Part shown: in pieces, positions 56,024 to 64,000 of the stretch
How positions within the stretch are numbered: position 1 is the stretch's first letter
Layout: each line of letters starts with the position of its first letter
Assembly (NCBI GenBank): GCA_035560795.1
Contig: DATMYV010000035.1
Span: 1 to 64,000 of the forward strand
DNA from: Longilinea sp035560795
GTDB taxonomy: Bacteria > Chloroflexota > Anaerolineae > Anaerolineales > Anaerolineaceae
Direction of reading: 5' to 3'
DNA length: 64,000 nucleotides
Made by a program: the position numbers and the translations under genes
The notes under the pieces: model-generated
The model's input: only the letters and a program-made list of their open reading frames with translations
Told to the model about the DNA's origin: nothing
The model's database searches: none

Positions 56024-56601
56024 CGAACATTCCAGACACCCCTATCCGCCAGCAAATTGGCCGTTTTATTCGTCAGAAGATCAGTGAAGGTCCAGTTTAT
56101 CTAGATACCGAAACCACCGGGCTGGATCGCGATGCTGAAATTGTTGAAATTGCAATCGTTGATACGCATGGCGAAATCCTGATTCAATCCTTTGTAAAGC
56201 CCAGCAAACCCATTCCAGGCGATGCGGCGGCGATCCATGGCATAACAGACGAAATGGTTCAAGGGGCGCCTTCATGGCCTGTACTGTGGCAGTCATTGCG
56301 TGGTCTGGTAACCGGACGACCGCTAGGGCTGTATAATGCTGATTTTGACCTGCGGTTGATGCAGCAATCGATGTCGGTTTACCGACTGCCATGGCGCGAA
56401 ACCTTCAATGTCATCGATGTCATGAAGGTCTACTCCGATTATCGCGGCGAATGGGATTCATTCCGCCGTGGAAAAAAGATTTTCAAGCTGGAAGAGGCTG
56501 GAAAATTCTTCGGGATACCATTGCCGAATGCCCACCGTGCAGCAGCCGATACCCTCCTTACCCGGGCTGTCTTTCACTGTATGGCCGGTTTGGATTATTA
56601 A
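56020..56601 (+). CDS. DnaQ-like 3'-5' exonuclease
   Basis: About 193 residues, DEDDh exonuclease: VYLDTETTGLDRDAEIVEIAIVD (ExoI motif, DxE), GLYNADFDLRLMQQ (ExoII Asp) and AHRAAADTLLT (ExoIII His-x4-Asp). It is a stand-alone proofreading/epsilon-like fold; the role may be in repair or RNA processing. ATG 56020 overlaps the lipoprotein stop codon (ATGA), an odd pair: a secreted lipoprotein coupled to a cytosolic nuclease. An in-frame ATG at 56008 lies inside the previous gene without SD. Confidence 0.88.
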   Translation: MTNIPDTPIRQQIGRFIRQKISEGPVYLDTETTGLDRDAEIVEIAIVDTHGEILIQSFVKPSKPIPGDAAAIHGITDEMVQGAPSWPVLWQSLRGLVTGRPLGLYNADFDLRLMQQSMSVYRLPWRETFNVIDVMKVYSDYRGEWDSFRRGKKIFKLEEAGKFFGIPLPNAHRAAADTLLTRAVFHCMAGLDY

Positions 56602-56715
56602 ACCTAACAATATCCTCAATTTAACAATTTTGACAGCCATAGCTTGCGCCTGTTATGTTAGACTTGCTACATCCAAGTAATAACCGAATTTTAACCAATA
56701 CTAACAACAGGTTGA

Positions 56716-57963
56716 ATGGCGAAAAAACTACATCTCATTCTCATAGCTTTGCTATGCCTGCCCCTTATTGCTGCTGCAAAACTGCCTCAAACATTACAAC
56801 CAGGGTCAAGCGGTACCGATAATCCCGGTTTTCTCCCCGCAGTGTCAACAGACGGCGGGACGAACCAGTCCGTCGAGCCGGACAGTACCGGGTGTACCGC
56901 CGTTACCATTAATATTCAGAATCTTGCCTTCGAGCAGGAATTGGTTGAACGGGTGAACGCCGAACGCGCCAATGCCGGCATACCGCCTCTCAAACTGAAT
57001 GAGTCCCTATCGAATGCCAGCCGTTACCATGCCAATGACATGATGTCGGATGTTTATTTCAACCATGATTCTTATGACATCATAAACGGTTCACTGCAAT
57101 TCGTTTGTGGCACCTGGCAGCGCATCCGGAATTATTATATTTACGATTCCGCAGCCGGTGAAAATATCGCCGCCGGACAGGATACCCCGGCCGCAGTCAT
57201 GACTGCCTGGATGGCTTCAGATGGCCATAGAGCCAATATTCTTAACCCGAACTTTCGCGAACTCGGCGTCGGTTATTACCACGGCGGGTCGTGGTTCGGT
57301 GATTTTTGGGTGCAGGATTTTGGCACACGCTCAAATGTTTATCCAGTTATTATCAATCTGGAAGGCGGCCAAACCAGCAGCCGCGACCTGTCTCTATTCC
57401 TTAATGGGAAGGGCGTCTTCAGCCAGTACCGCATCCGGGATGATTCATCGCAATGGTCTGCCTGGCAGCCCTTTCAGGAACAAGTGAATTGGTCATTAAA
57501 CGGGCAGGGAAACCTCAGCCACACGGTTACAGTCGAACTGCAAAAAAGCAACGGCGAAGTAAGCAGCAGCAGTGATTCGATTTTTCTGGTCGGTCAACCA
57601 TCTCTGGGCAACCTTCCCGATACCGTGCGGTTTGTATACGTAATATCGACTGGCACGTTGACGGCCGTGGATAATTACCTGCAGCCGTTGAATGTCGGGA
57701 CCGCGGATGTGCTCAACTGGTCACTCTCATCCACAGCAAACTGGATCAGCCTGTCTGCCACGAGCGGTACGACCCCTGGCACACGGGTTACTGTTACTCC
57801 GCGGGATCTTAATAGCTTAAATCCTGGACAGTACACCGGCAACCTGACTTTCATAGTGACTTCGCCTGCCAATGTCGCTGGATCGCCAAATACAATTCCA
57901 GTGTCGTTGAATGTGGTTGTCAGCCTCGATCATTCGATTTTTCTACCTGCCATCGTACACTGA
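56716..57963 (+). CDS. Secreted CAP-domain protein with BACON-like domain
   Basis: A 415-residue exported protein. Signal peptide (about 1-22, LILIALLCLPLIAAAKL). A CAP (SCP/PR1) domain follows (about 75-215): LVERVNAERANAGIPPLKLNESLSNASRYHANDMM, NHDSYD, GENIAAG, DGHRANILNPNFRELGVGYY and DFWVQDFGTR. Then a beta region, and a BACON-like domain (about 315-405; WSLSSTANWISLSATSGTTPGTRVTVTPRDLNSLNPGQYTGNLTF). The C-terminus reads SIFLPAIVH, like short tails of many exported Chloroflexota proteins as I recall. Target unknown. Confidence 0.85.
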   Translation: MAKKLHLILIALLCLPLIAAAKLPQTLQPGSSGTDNPGFLPAVSTDGGTNQSVEPDSTGCTAVTINIQNLAFEQELVERVNAERANAGIPPLKLNESLSNASRYHANDMMSDVYFNHDSYDIINGSLQFVCGTWQRIRNYYIYDSAAGENIAAGQDTPAAVMTAWMASDGHRANILNPNFRELGVGYYHGGSWFGDFWVQDFGTRSNVYPVIINLEGGQTSSRDLSLFLNGKGVFSQYRIRDDSSQWSAWQPFQEQVNWSLNGQGNLSHTVTVELQKSNGEVSSSSDSIFLVGQPSLGNLPDTVRFVYVISTGTLTAVDNYLQPLNVGTADVLNWSLSSTANWISLSATSGTTPGTRVTVTPRDLNSLNPGQYTGNLTFIVTSPANVAGSPNTIPVSLNVVVSLDHSIFLPAIVH

Positions 57964-57973
57964 AAAGATCGGC

Positions 57974-57979
57974 TACAAT
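57974..57979 (+). promoter_or_regulatory. Candidate -10 of the helicase-nuclease operon
   Basis: TACAAT just after the CAP gene. No good -35, so transcription from upstream is also possible. SD AGGAGA (57997-58002) lies 6 bases before the TTG start at 58009. Confidence 0.35.
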
Positions 57980-58008
57980 AGGGATATTCTTTTTCCAGGA
58001 GATCGTGC

Positions 58009-60105
58009 TTGGAAGGATTTCCCTTTACTTCAGTCCAAAGGATCGTCATAGACCGTGAGCCGCATGGCGCATGGTTTCTAAAAGGTCCAGCTGGCACGGG
58101 AAAAACTTCCACAGCGGTTGCCTGGGTAGAACGGCTGCTTTCTTCCGGCATCCTGGGCGACCAGATTCTGATTCTGACTCCGCAGCGTACGCTCGCCCAA
58201 CCTTACGTGCAGGCCAGCCAAAAGCCTGAATTACCGGCTGGCGGGCTGCCGACGATTTTGACGTTTAATGGACTTGCCCAACGCCTGGTAAACCTGTTTT
58301 GGCCTCTCGTTTCACGAGACGCTGGATTTGCCCATCCAGAAAAACCGCCGGTCTTTCTGACCGCTGAAACAGCCCAGTTTTACATGACCCAGGTGGTTGT
58401 TCCGCTATTGGACGATGGCTATTTCAATTGCGTTACCATCGATCGGAACCGCCTCTTTAGCCAGATACTGGATAACCTGAATAAAGCCGCTTTTGTCGGC
58501 TTCGATCATACCGAGTTGGCCAGGCGCCTTAAAGCCGGCTGGGTTGGAAAACCCGCCCAGCTACAAATCTACGATCAGGCCCAGGAATGTGCCAACCGTT
58601 TTCGCCAGTATTGTCTTGACAACAACCTGCTGGATTTTTCACTCCAGTTGGAAATATTTACCCGGCAACTCTGGCCGTCTTTTCTCGTCAGGAATTATCT
58701 GGACAAAACCTATCGGCATCTGATTTATGATAATGTTGAAGAGGATGTCCCTGCCGCCCAGGATGTACTGCGCCAATGGATCCCATCCTTTGATTCAGCC
58801 TTGCTCATCTTCGATAACGACGGCGGTTATCGCGCTTTTTTGGGCGCTGACACAGAAAACGGCGCATCGCTTGCGGATACCTGCCAGCATACCCTGGAAT
58901 TTAGTGACTCCTTCATCACCAATGAAAAAATGGAGCACCTTGCCGCTCATCTTAGCGATGCACTACTGCGGCACCCATATTTGCCTAGCCCCTCAGTTGA
59001 TAAAATTCATCAGATCCATTTCGAGCGTTTCTATCCTGAAATGATCCAGTGGATTGGCGCAAAAATGGCCTCTTCAATCCGCGACGATGGCATTGGTCCT
59101 GGAGAAATGGTCATCCTGGCGCCTTTCGTCTCCGATTCGCTGCGCTTTTCGCTCATGGCAGAGTTCGAAAACCTTGGAATTGCTTCCAGGTCGCACCGGC
59201 CTTCGCGTACGCTCCGCGATGAACCAGCCACGCGATGCCTGCTCACTCTCGCCAAGTTGGCTCACCCGGAATGGGAGGTGCCGATTACGAGCCAGGAGAT
59301 TCGGGTAATGCTGATGCAGTCGCTAGGCGCTATGGACCTCGTTCGCGCGGATTTATGTGCGAAAACTCTTTTTTCCCCCCGAAAACCGAAAGAAGGACTG
59401 GCATCCTTCGATCGGCTGATTCCAGCTATGCAGGAACGCATCACCCACCGGATTGGGGGAAAGCTCGAATCGCTGCGCGCCTGGTTGGAGGAGTATCGCC
59501 AGGCAGAACCATTACCTTTGGACGGATTTCTGGCCCGTATTTTCGGTGAATTATTATCACAACCTGGTTTTGGTTTTGAAAATGATCTGGAAGTAGCTTC
59601 AGTCACGGCACGATTGGTTGAATCCATTCAGAAATTCCGCCGCGCTGCCAGCGATGATGAGAATGGAAAGCTATATTTGCAGATGATATCGGAAGGTGTT
59701 ATCGCTGCACAATCGACTCAATCCTGGGAGGAACTCTCCCGCACAGATGCGGTACTGATTTCACCAGCACATACGTTCTTAATGGCCAATCGGCCAGCAA
59801 GGATCCAATTCTGGCTGGATGCAGGCAGCTTGAACTGGTGGCAGCGCCTCATGCAACCGTTAACCCATCCTTATGTACTCAGCCGGAGGTGGCCTGCGGA
59901 TCGGAAATGGACTGATGCTGACGAATACAGCGCCAATCAGGAATCACTGGCCCGCCTGCTGCGCGGCCTGCTTCGCCGCTGCAGCGGACAGGTGATCGTG
60001 TGCAGCGTTACGCTCAATGAGCGCGGCGATGAGGAACATGGCCCAATGCTTCAGGCTTTTCAATCCTTACGCAGGCGTTTGAATGTTGTGGAGAAGCAGT
60101 CATGA
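58009..60105 (+). CDS. Degenerate UvrD/AddB-like helicase subunit
   Basis: A 698-residue SF1-like protein. Walker A is intact (FLKGPAGTGKTSTAVAWVE), motif Ia reads ILILTPQRTL. But motif II is YDNVEEDVPAAQ in place of DExQD, motif III is FDNDGGYRAFLGA, and motifs V and VI are barely seen (ISPAHTFLMANRPARI; LARLLRGLLRRCSG). It probably binds DNA and perhaps ATP, but may not translocate, as in AddB. It has no nuclease domain. TTG start with SD AGGAGA. It overlaps the next helicase by four bases (ATGA). It seems to be the AddB-like helicase part of a split AddAB/AdnAB machine. Confidence 0.75.
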   Translation: MEGFPFTSVQRIVIDREPHGAWFLKGPAGTGKTSTAVAWVERLLSSGILGDQILILTPQRTLAQPYVQASQKPELPAGGLPTILTFNGLAQRLVNLFWPLVSRDAGFAHPEKPPVFLTAETAQFYMTQVVVPLLDDGYFNCVTIDRNRLFSQILDNLNKAAFVGFDHTELARRLKAGWVGKPAQLQIYDQAQECANRFRQYCLDNNLLDFSLQLEIFTRQLWPSFLVRNYLDKTYRHLIYDNVEEDVPAAQDVLRQWIPSFDSALLIFDNDGGYRAFLGADTENGASLADTCQHTLEFSDSFITNEKMEHLAAHLSDALLRHPYLPSPSVDKIHQIHFERFYPEMIQWIGAKMASSIRDDGIGPGEMVILAPFVSDSLRFSLMAEFENLGIASRSHRPSRTLRDEPATRCLLTLAKLAHPEWEVPITSQEIRVMLMQSLGAMDLVRADLCAKTLFSPRKPKEGLASFDRLIPAMQERITHRIGGKLESLRAWLEEYRQAEPLPLDGFLARIFGELLSQPGFGFENDLEVASVTARLVESIQKFRRAASDDENGKLYLQMISEGVIAAQSTQSWEELSRTDAVLISPAHTFLMANRPARIQFWLDAGSLNWWQRLMQPLTHPYVLSRRWPADRKWTDADEYSANQESLARLLRGLLRRCSGQVIVCSVTLNERGDEEHGPMLQAFQSLRRRLNVVEKQS

Positions 60106-62333
60106 CCAGTCTGCGTCCAGCCCAGACTGAAATCGTCGGCTACACTGGCGGAAAAATGGGCGTATCTGCGGTACCGGGCAGCGGGAAAACATTTACCCTG
60201 TCCTGGCTGGCTGCCCGGTTGATCGAACAGGCTGATTTGTTCGATGACCAGGAAATCCTGGTCGTCACCTTGGTAAATTCGGCGGTGGATAATTTCTCTT
60301 CCAGGATTTCCGGTTTCCTGCGGGAAAAGAACCTGATACCGAACCTAGGTTATCGCGTCCGCACGCTGCACGGTTTGGCCCATGATATCGTTCGTGAGCG
60401 GCCAGACCTGGTCGGACTTTCGGACCGCTTTGCGATCGTCGATGAACGCGAGTCATTGGAAATCATGGATGGAGCTGTAACAAGCTGGCTCCGCAGCCAC
60501 CCTGACTTCATTGCCGAATGGACTGCGCCTGAAGTCGAATTGGTGGACAATCGTTATGCGCAGAAACTATGGTTTGATTCAGTCAACAACGTGGCTCGCA
60601 GTTTCATCCGGCAAGCCAAGGATTTGCAAATACTCCCGGATGAGCTGCAGCGCAGAATAAAGGGACTCAACCAACCGCATCCCTTATTGCTATTAGGGAC
60701 AGATATCTACTCCGATTATCAAAGGTCGCTAAACTATCGTAGTGCGGTCGATTTTTCTGATTTGATTCGACTGGCACTCCAGGCCTTGCAGGCCGATCGC
60801 GATTACATGCTGCGCTTGCACTACCGCTGGCCGTATATCCTCGAGGATGAGGCACAGGATAGCTCCAGCTTGCAGGAAGAAATTCTGCGGCTTATGGTGG
60901 GGTCGGATGGTAATTGGGTGCGGGTCGGCGACCCGAACCAGGCAATTTTTGAAACCTTCACCACTGCCAGCCCGCGGTTTTTACGTAATTTCCTGCAGGA
61001 ACCTGGCGTGACAGCCCGCACTCTACCAAATTCAGGCCGGTCTACGCGGACCATCATTAACTTCGCGAACTCCCTCATCCAGTGGACCAACAATGCGCAC
61101 CCGGTAGCGGAATTGCGGGATGCGCTCACCCGCCCTCTCATCCAACCCACGCCGCCTGGCGATCCACAATCCAACCCGCCTGATAATCCCAATGGAATAT
61201 ATATCATGCCTCAAGGCTATGAGGCTGAAAAAGAAATCGAGACGGTGGTTAAATCGTTGAAACGCTGGTTACCTGAGCATGCGGATTGGACTGTTGCCGT
61301 GCTCACTTCTCGAAACGAACGCGGCGCAAAAATAGTCGAAGAACTAAAGCGGAATAATTTGCCCTACGTTGAACTGCTTCAAAGCAGCCAATCCACCCGC
61401 TACACGGCAGATATTCTGGCTGCCTGCCTGCGCAGCCTGGCGGATCCTGGATCGACTGCGAAATTGCAGGATGTCATGAAACGCCTTGGGCGAATAGCTG
61501 CCGGCGATGACAAGTCAATAGCGGATTTATACCGGGGGGCAGTCGCCGTTTTGGATCGCTGCAAGCGCCTGGAAGAGTACCTGGCGCCGTTTCCTGATTC
61601 CGACTGGCTTGCCGAACTGCCCGCTGAACTGGTTTCGGATGGAGTACGTCAGATTCTTATCGCCAACCGTGAGCAAATTGTACGCTGGCAAAAAGCGTCG
61701 TTGCTGCCCGTAGACCAACTATTATTGACCATAAGCCAGGAGTTGTTTACCAATCCAGCCGATCTTGCCTTGGCGCATAAACTGGCACTGCTGCTCGAAC
61801 GGGCTGCCGGCAATCATCCGGATTGGCAGTTGACTGAGTTTGCTGAGGAACTTTCCAGCGTGGCGCGCAATGAACGCCGGATGCCCGGCTTCAGCGAGGA
61901 AGATATTGGGTTTGATCCGGAACGGTACAAAGGCATCGTGGTGGTGGCAACCCTTCACAAAGCCAAAGGTTTGGAGTGGGACCGCGTTTATCTGCTTTCA
62001 GCCAATAATTATGATTTTCCTTCCATGCAACCCTACGACAATTACATAGCTGAAAAGTGGTTCGTACGGGATCATCTCAATTTGGAAGCCGAAGCATTGT
62101 CAAGGCTCAAGGCACTGGCTGATGGGGATTTGGAAGGTGTTTATCTGGAGGACGGTCCAGCCACTCAAGCGGCCCGCCTAGAATATTCCGCCGAGCGTTT
62201 GCGCGTGTTGTATGTTGGCATCACGCGGGCAAAACGCGAATTGGTAGTGACATGGAATACCGGCCGGCGGGGCGAATCACAACAGGCTTTACCGATTTTA
62301 GCATTGCAATCTGGCTGGAAAGGATCGGACTGA
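60102..62333 (+). CDS. UvrD/AddA-like ATP-dependent DNA helicase
   Basis: A 743-residue SF1A helicase with intact motifs: AVPGSGKTFTL (Walker A, Lys29), ILEDEAQDSSSLQ (motif II), RVGDPNQAIFETF (III), NSGRSTRTIINFA (IV), VVVATLHKAKGLEWDRVYLL (V) and LRVLYVGITRAKREL (VI). It should translocate 3'-5' on DNA. It lacks the C-terminal nuclease domain of AddA or AdnA/B; the nuclease is the next gene, which it overlaps by one base (TGATG). With the upstream gene it makes a helicase pair. Confidence 0.9.
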   Translation: MTSLRPAQTEIVGYTGGKMGVSAVPGSGKTFTLSWLAARLIEQADLFDDQEILVVTLVNSAVDNFSSRISGFLREKNLIPNLGYRVRTLHGLAHDIVRERPDLVGLSDRFAIVDERESLEIMDGAVTSWLRSHPDFIAEWTAPEVELVDNRYAQKLWFDSVNNVARSFIRQAKDLQILPDELQRRIKGLNQPHPLLLLGTDIYSDYQRSLNYRSAVDFSDLIRLALQALQADRDYMLRLHYRWPYILEDEAQDSSSLQEEILRLMVGSDGNWVRVGDPNQAIFETFTTASPRFLRNFLQEPGVTARTLPNSGRSTRTIINFANSLIQWTNNAHPVAELRDALTRPLIQPTPPGDPQSNPPDNPNGIYIMPQGYEAEKEIETVVKSLKRWLPEHADWTVAVLTSRNERGAKIVEELKRNNLPYVELLQSSQSTRYTADILAACLRSLADPGSTAKLQDVMKRLGRIAAGDDKSIADLYRGAVAVLDRCKRLEEYLAPFPDSDWLAELPAELVSDGVRQILIANREQIVRWQKASLLPVDQLLLTISQELFTNPADLALAHKLALLLERAAGNHPDWQLTEFAEELSSVARNERRMPGFSEEDIGFDPERYKGIVVVATLHKAKGLEWDRVYLLSANNYDFPSMQPYDNYIAEKWFVRDHLNLEAEALSRLKALADGDLEGVYLEDGPATQAARLEYSAERLRVLYVGITRAKRELVVTWNTGRRGESQQALPILALQSGWKGSD

Positions 62334-63166
62334 TGCCTTTATCTAATCAATTTGCCTTCAGCCAGCACAATCTGCAAGATTATCTGGATTGCCCGCGCCG
62401 GTTTCAACTACGCTATCTAGAAAAGATGGCCTGGCCGGCGGTTCAAAGCGAACCCATTCTGGAACAGGAACGCCGCATGCAGTTAGGCGAACGTTTTCAC
62501 CAGATGGTACAGCAGCATCAACTTGGGCTACCTGCGGAGAGCCTGGAGCTCATGGCCGCCAGCGACTCGGAATTACTGGCATGGTGGCAGGCTTACCTTC
62601 AGGATCTTCCAGCCAATTTACCGCCTGTTCGCATGGTTGAACATACTCTTTCAGCCCGCTTCGCCGGTTTTCGCTTGCTGGCAAAATATGATCTGCTCGC
62701 CATCGATCCTGGTCATCACATCCATATTGTCGATTGGAAGACCAACCGTCGCCGCCCTTCCGCGGCCAGTCTGAGGGAACGCGTTCAAACCCGTCTCTAT
62801 CCATTCCTCCTCGTGTTGGCAGGTACACACTTGAATGGAGGTATTCCCTGGCAACCAGAACAGGTGGAGTTGATATACTGGTTCACGGCAGAATCGGCAA
62901 AGCCCCTGCGTTTTCAGTATTCCACCGTTCAATACGAGGAAGATGAAAAGCTGCTTTCTGCCTGGATAAATGCCATCCAACGTAGTGCAGACCAAACCAT
63001 GCTGATGACAACGGACATTGACCACCAATGTAAATTATGTAATTTCCGCTCATTCTGTGATCGCGGCCAGCGCGCAGGCGAATGGGACGAAGAAATTTCC
63101 GAACCCGATTCTGGCAAACAATCCATCGATTTCGATTTTGAACAGATTGAGGAAATTGAGTTTTAA
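62333..63166 (+). CDS. RecB/Cas4/AddB-type PD-(D/E)XK nuclease with Fe-S cluster
   Basis: About 277 residues. His56 (LGERFH), Asp120 (AKYDLLAID), Asp134 and Lys136 (IVDWKT), and Gln152/Tyr156 (VQTRLYPF) give the RecB-family nuclease site. Cys20 near the N-terminus and Cys233, Cys236 and Cys242 near the end (C-x2-C-x5-C) form the four-Cys Fe-S clamp of AddB and Cas4 proteins. It should be an Fe-S exonuclease. It starts on the last base of the helicase gene (TGATG), so the three genes are translationally linked; a Cas4 in a CRISPR locus is not supported, as there is no cas gene or array. Acidic C-terminal tail. Confidence 0.88.
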   Translation: MPLSNQFAFSQHNLQDYLDCPRRFQLRYLEKMAWPAVQSEPILEQERRMQLGERFHQMVQQHQLGLPAESLELMAASDSELLAWWQAYLQDLPANLPPVRMVEHTLSARFAGFRLLAKYDLLAIDPGHHIHIVDWKTNRRRPSAASLRERVQTRLYPFLLVLAGTHLNGGIPWQPEQVELIYWFTAESAKPLRFQYSTVQYEEDEKLLSAWINAIQRSADQTMLMTTDIDHQCKLCNFRSFCDRGQRAGEWDEEISEPDSGKQSIDFDFEQIEEIEF

Positions 63167-63171
63167 GCCTT

Positions 63172-64000
63172 ATGGCAACGACCTCCCAACCGCTGGAATG
63201 GATTGAGCCTGCTCCCATAGAAACGCCAGAATGGGCGCTGCAAATCGCTGGCGGGCAGCAGTTGATCGCCGAGACGCTGATCCGGCGCGGGTTGACAACT
63301 CCGGAGCAAGCCCTTGCATTTATGAACAGCTCAGCCTATTCACCTGCCGATCCATTTGATCTGCCGGATATGGAAAAGGCGGTATTGGGTATTGAGGGGG
63401 CACTCGCGCAGCAGGAACGCATTGGGGTTTGGGGTGATTTCGACGTCGATGGGCAGACTGCAACGGCATTGCTGGTCTCTGCTCTCCGCTGCTTGAATGC
63501 TGATGTGGTCTATCATATTCCGGTGCGCGCGCGGGAATCGCACGGCATTCAACTCGCCAGCCTGCAGACCTTCATGCAGCAAAATATCAAACTCCTGCTC
63601 ACTTGCGATACTGGCATCACGGCTCATGAATCTGTTGACTATGCGCAATCTACCGGGGTAGAGGTTGTCATTACCGACCACCACAGCCTGCCGGAGGATC
63701 TCCCGCATGCATTGGCGGTGGTTAACCCACAACGCGTTGATACGCAGAGCCCCCTTTCTCCATTGTGTGGAGTCGGTACGGCTTATAAACTGGTGGAGGC
63801 GCTATTTACCCGCGCCGGATTGGCAGGAGAATTAGAAAATTTTACCGACCTGGCAGCGTTGGGATCTGTTGCCGATCTGGCTGTCATGCGTGGAGAAACC
63901 CGTTCCCTAGTTCAACGCGGTCTTGAACAGCTGCGCAATGCTCCCCGGCCAGCCCTGCAAGCCATGTTGACCCTGGCCGGCGTTCAGGGTGCATACCTGA
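63172..64000 (+). CDS. recJ: Single-stranded-DNA exonuclease RecJ (5' part, cut by the window end)
   Basis: Open to the window end (about 276 codons seen). Features: GVWGDFDVDGQTATALL (motif I of DHH phosphoesterases, DxDxDG-like), VRARESHGI, LTCDTGIT (motif II), VVITDHHSLPEDLPHALAVVNPQR (DHH motif, with two His) and LCGVGTAYKL, LAALGSVADLAVMRGETR (motif IV). RecJ degrades 5'-ended ssDNA in recombination and repair. It follows the Fe-S nuclease by 5 bases, so it probably belongs to the same operon of helicase, helicase, nuclease and exonuclease. The C-terminal part is not in view. Confidence 0.92.
   Translation, partial: MATTSQPLEWIEPAPIETPEWALQIAGGQQLIAETLIRRGLTTPEQALAFMNSSAYSPADPFDLPDMEKAVLGIEGALAQQERIGVWGDFDVDGQTATALLVSALRCLNADVVYHIPVRARESHGIQLASLQTFMQQNIKLLLTCDTGITAHESVDYAQSTGVEVVITDHHSLPEDLPHALAVVNPQRVDTQSPLSPLCGVGTAYKLVEALFTRAGLAGELENFTDLAALGSVADLAVMRGETRSLVQRGLEQLRNAPRPALQAMLTLAGVQGAYL

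Noticed and set aside
62333..63166. The Fe-S nuclease as a Cas4 of a CRISPR system
   Set aside because: The motif set fits Cas4, but no cas gene or repeat array is in the window, and it is coupled to helicases as in AddAB.
1..64000. tRNA, rRNA, riboswitches, insertion sequences, CRISPR arrays
   Set aside because: I looked for cloverleaf/T-loop patterns, inverted repeats with transposase frames and regularly spaced repeats in the gaps and found none that I could support by eye. Covariance searches could still reveal small RNAs.

Overview
The window looks like ordinary chromosome from a bacterium of the Chloroflexota, most likely class Anaerolineae. That placement is an inference from gene content: a transaldolase/glucose-6-phosphate isomerase fusion, a Tad/Flp pilus operon without secretin or outer-membrane parts, type 2 isopentenyl-diphosphate isomerase, an AdnAB/AddAB-like helicase-nuclease set split into three genes, a membrane-anchored baseplate-J-like protein, and a secreted CAP protein ending in a short hydrophobic FLPAIV-type tail. 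Promoters are mostly TTGACA/TATAAT-like and Shine-Dalgarno (SD) sites AGGAGG-like. I see no tRNA, rRNA, CRISPR, insertion sequence, prophage or attachment site. Genes are densely packed.

Layout. 1-3.6 kb: a SufR-like Fe-S repressor with a DUF59 Fe-S assembly protein, an SCP2 protein, CorA, and an unknown four-helix membrane protein. 3.6-11.3 kb: an alpha-oxoamine synthase, a ROK fructokinase, and the minus-strand sugar-phosphate operon tkt-rpiB-tal/pgi. 11.4-14.6 kb: a complete copper-efflux operon, csoR-copZ-copA, with a recognisable promoter and operator. 14.6-18.3 kb: tlpA, an lgt-like gene, a PTR1-like reductase, folB and folK read towards folE. 18.3-20.4 kb: fni and a polyprenyl synthase, in line with folE. 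20.5-26 kb: histidine phosphatase, glycosyltransferase, acpP, sucCD, and an SPFH-HTH protein with a coiled-coil partner.

26.2-33.9 kb: the Tad operon flp-cpaB-cpaE-cpaF-tadB-tadC, followed closely by comF and hpf. The flp pilin gene is only 48 codons. 34-39.6 kb: efp (with Arg at the tip position), an eight-cysteine protein coupled to a HAD-DinB fusion, ftsH, miaA and yraN. 40-47.5 kb: a plus-strand run of a CinA-like gene, an MTA/SAH deaminase fused to a CYTH-like domain, glgA, glgC and malQ. 47.5-56.6 kb: EamA transporter, Mn-type superoxide dismutase, 7Fe-type ferredoxin, aspartase/fumarase, polyphosphate glucokinase, the minus-strand operon (baseplate-J protein)-ruvX-mltG, then a lipoprotein and a DnaQ-like exonuclease. 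56.7-64 kb: secreted CAP protein, two UvrD-like helicases, a Cas4/AddB-type Fe-S nuclease and the start of recJ.

The most interesting parts are: (1) the three-gene helicase/helicase/Fe-S-nuclease set next to recJ, which reads as an AddAB machine broken into subunits; (2) the MTA/SAH deaminase-CYTH fusion; (3) the Tad operon running into comF, hinting that the pilus serves DNA uptake; (4) the SPFH protein with a C-terminal excisionase-type HTH; (5) the baseplate-J protein coupled to ruvX and mltG; (6) candidate leaderless genes (tlpA, yraN).
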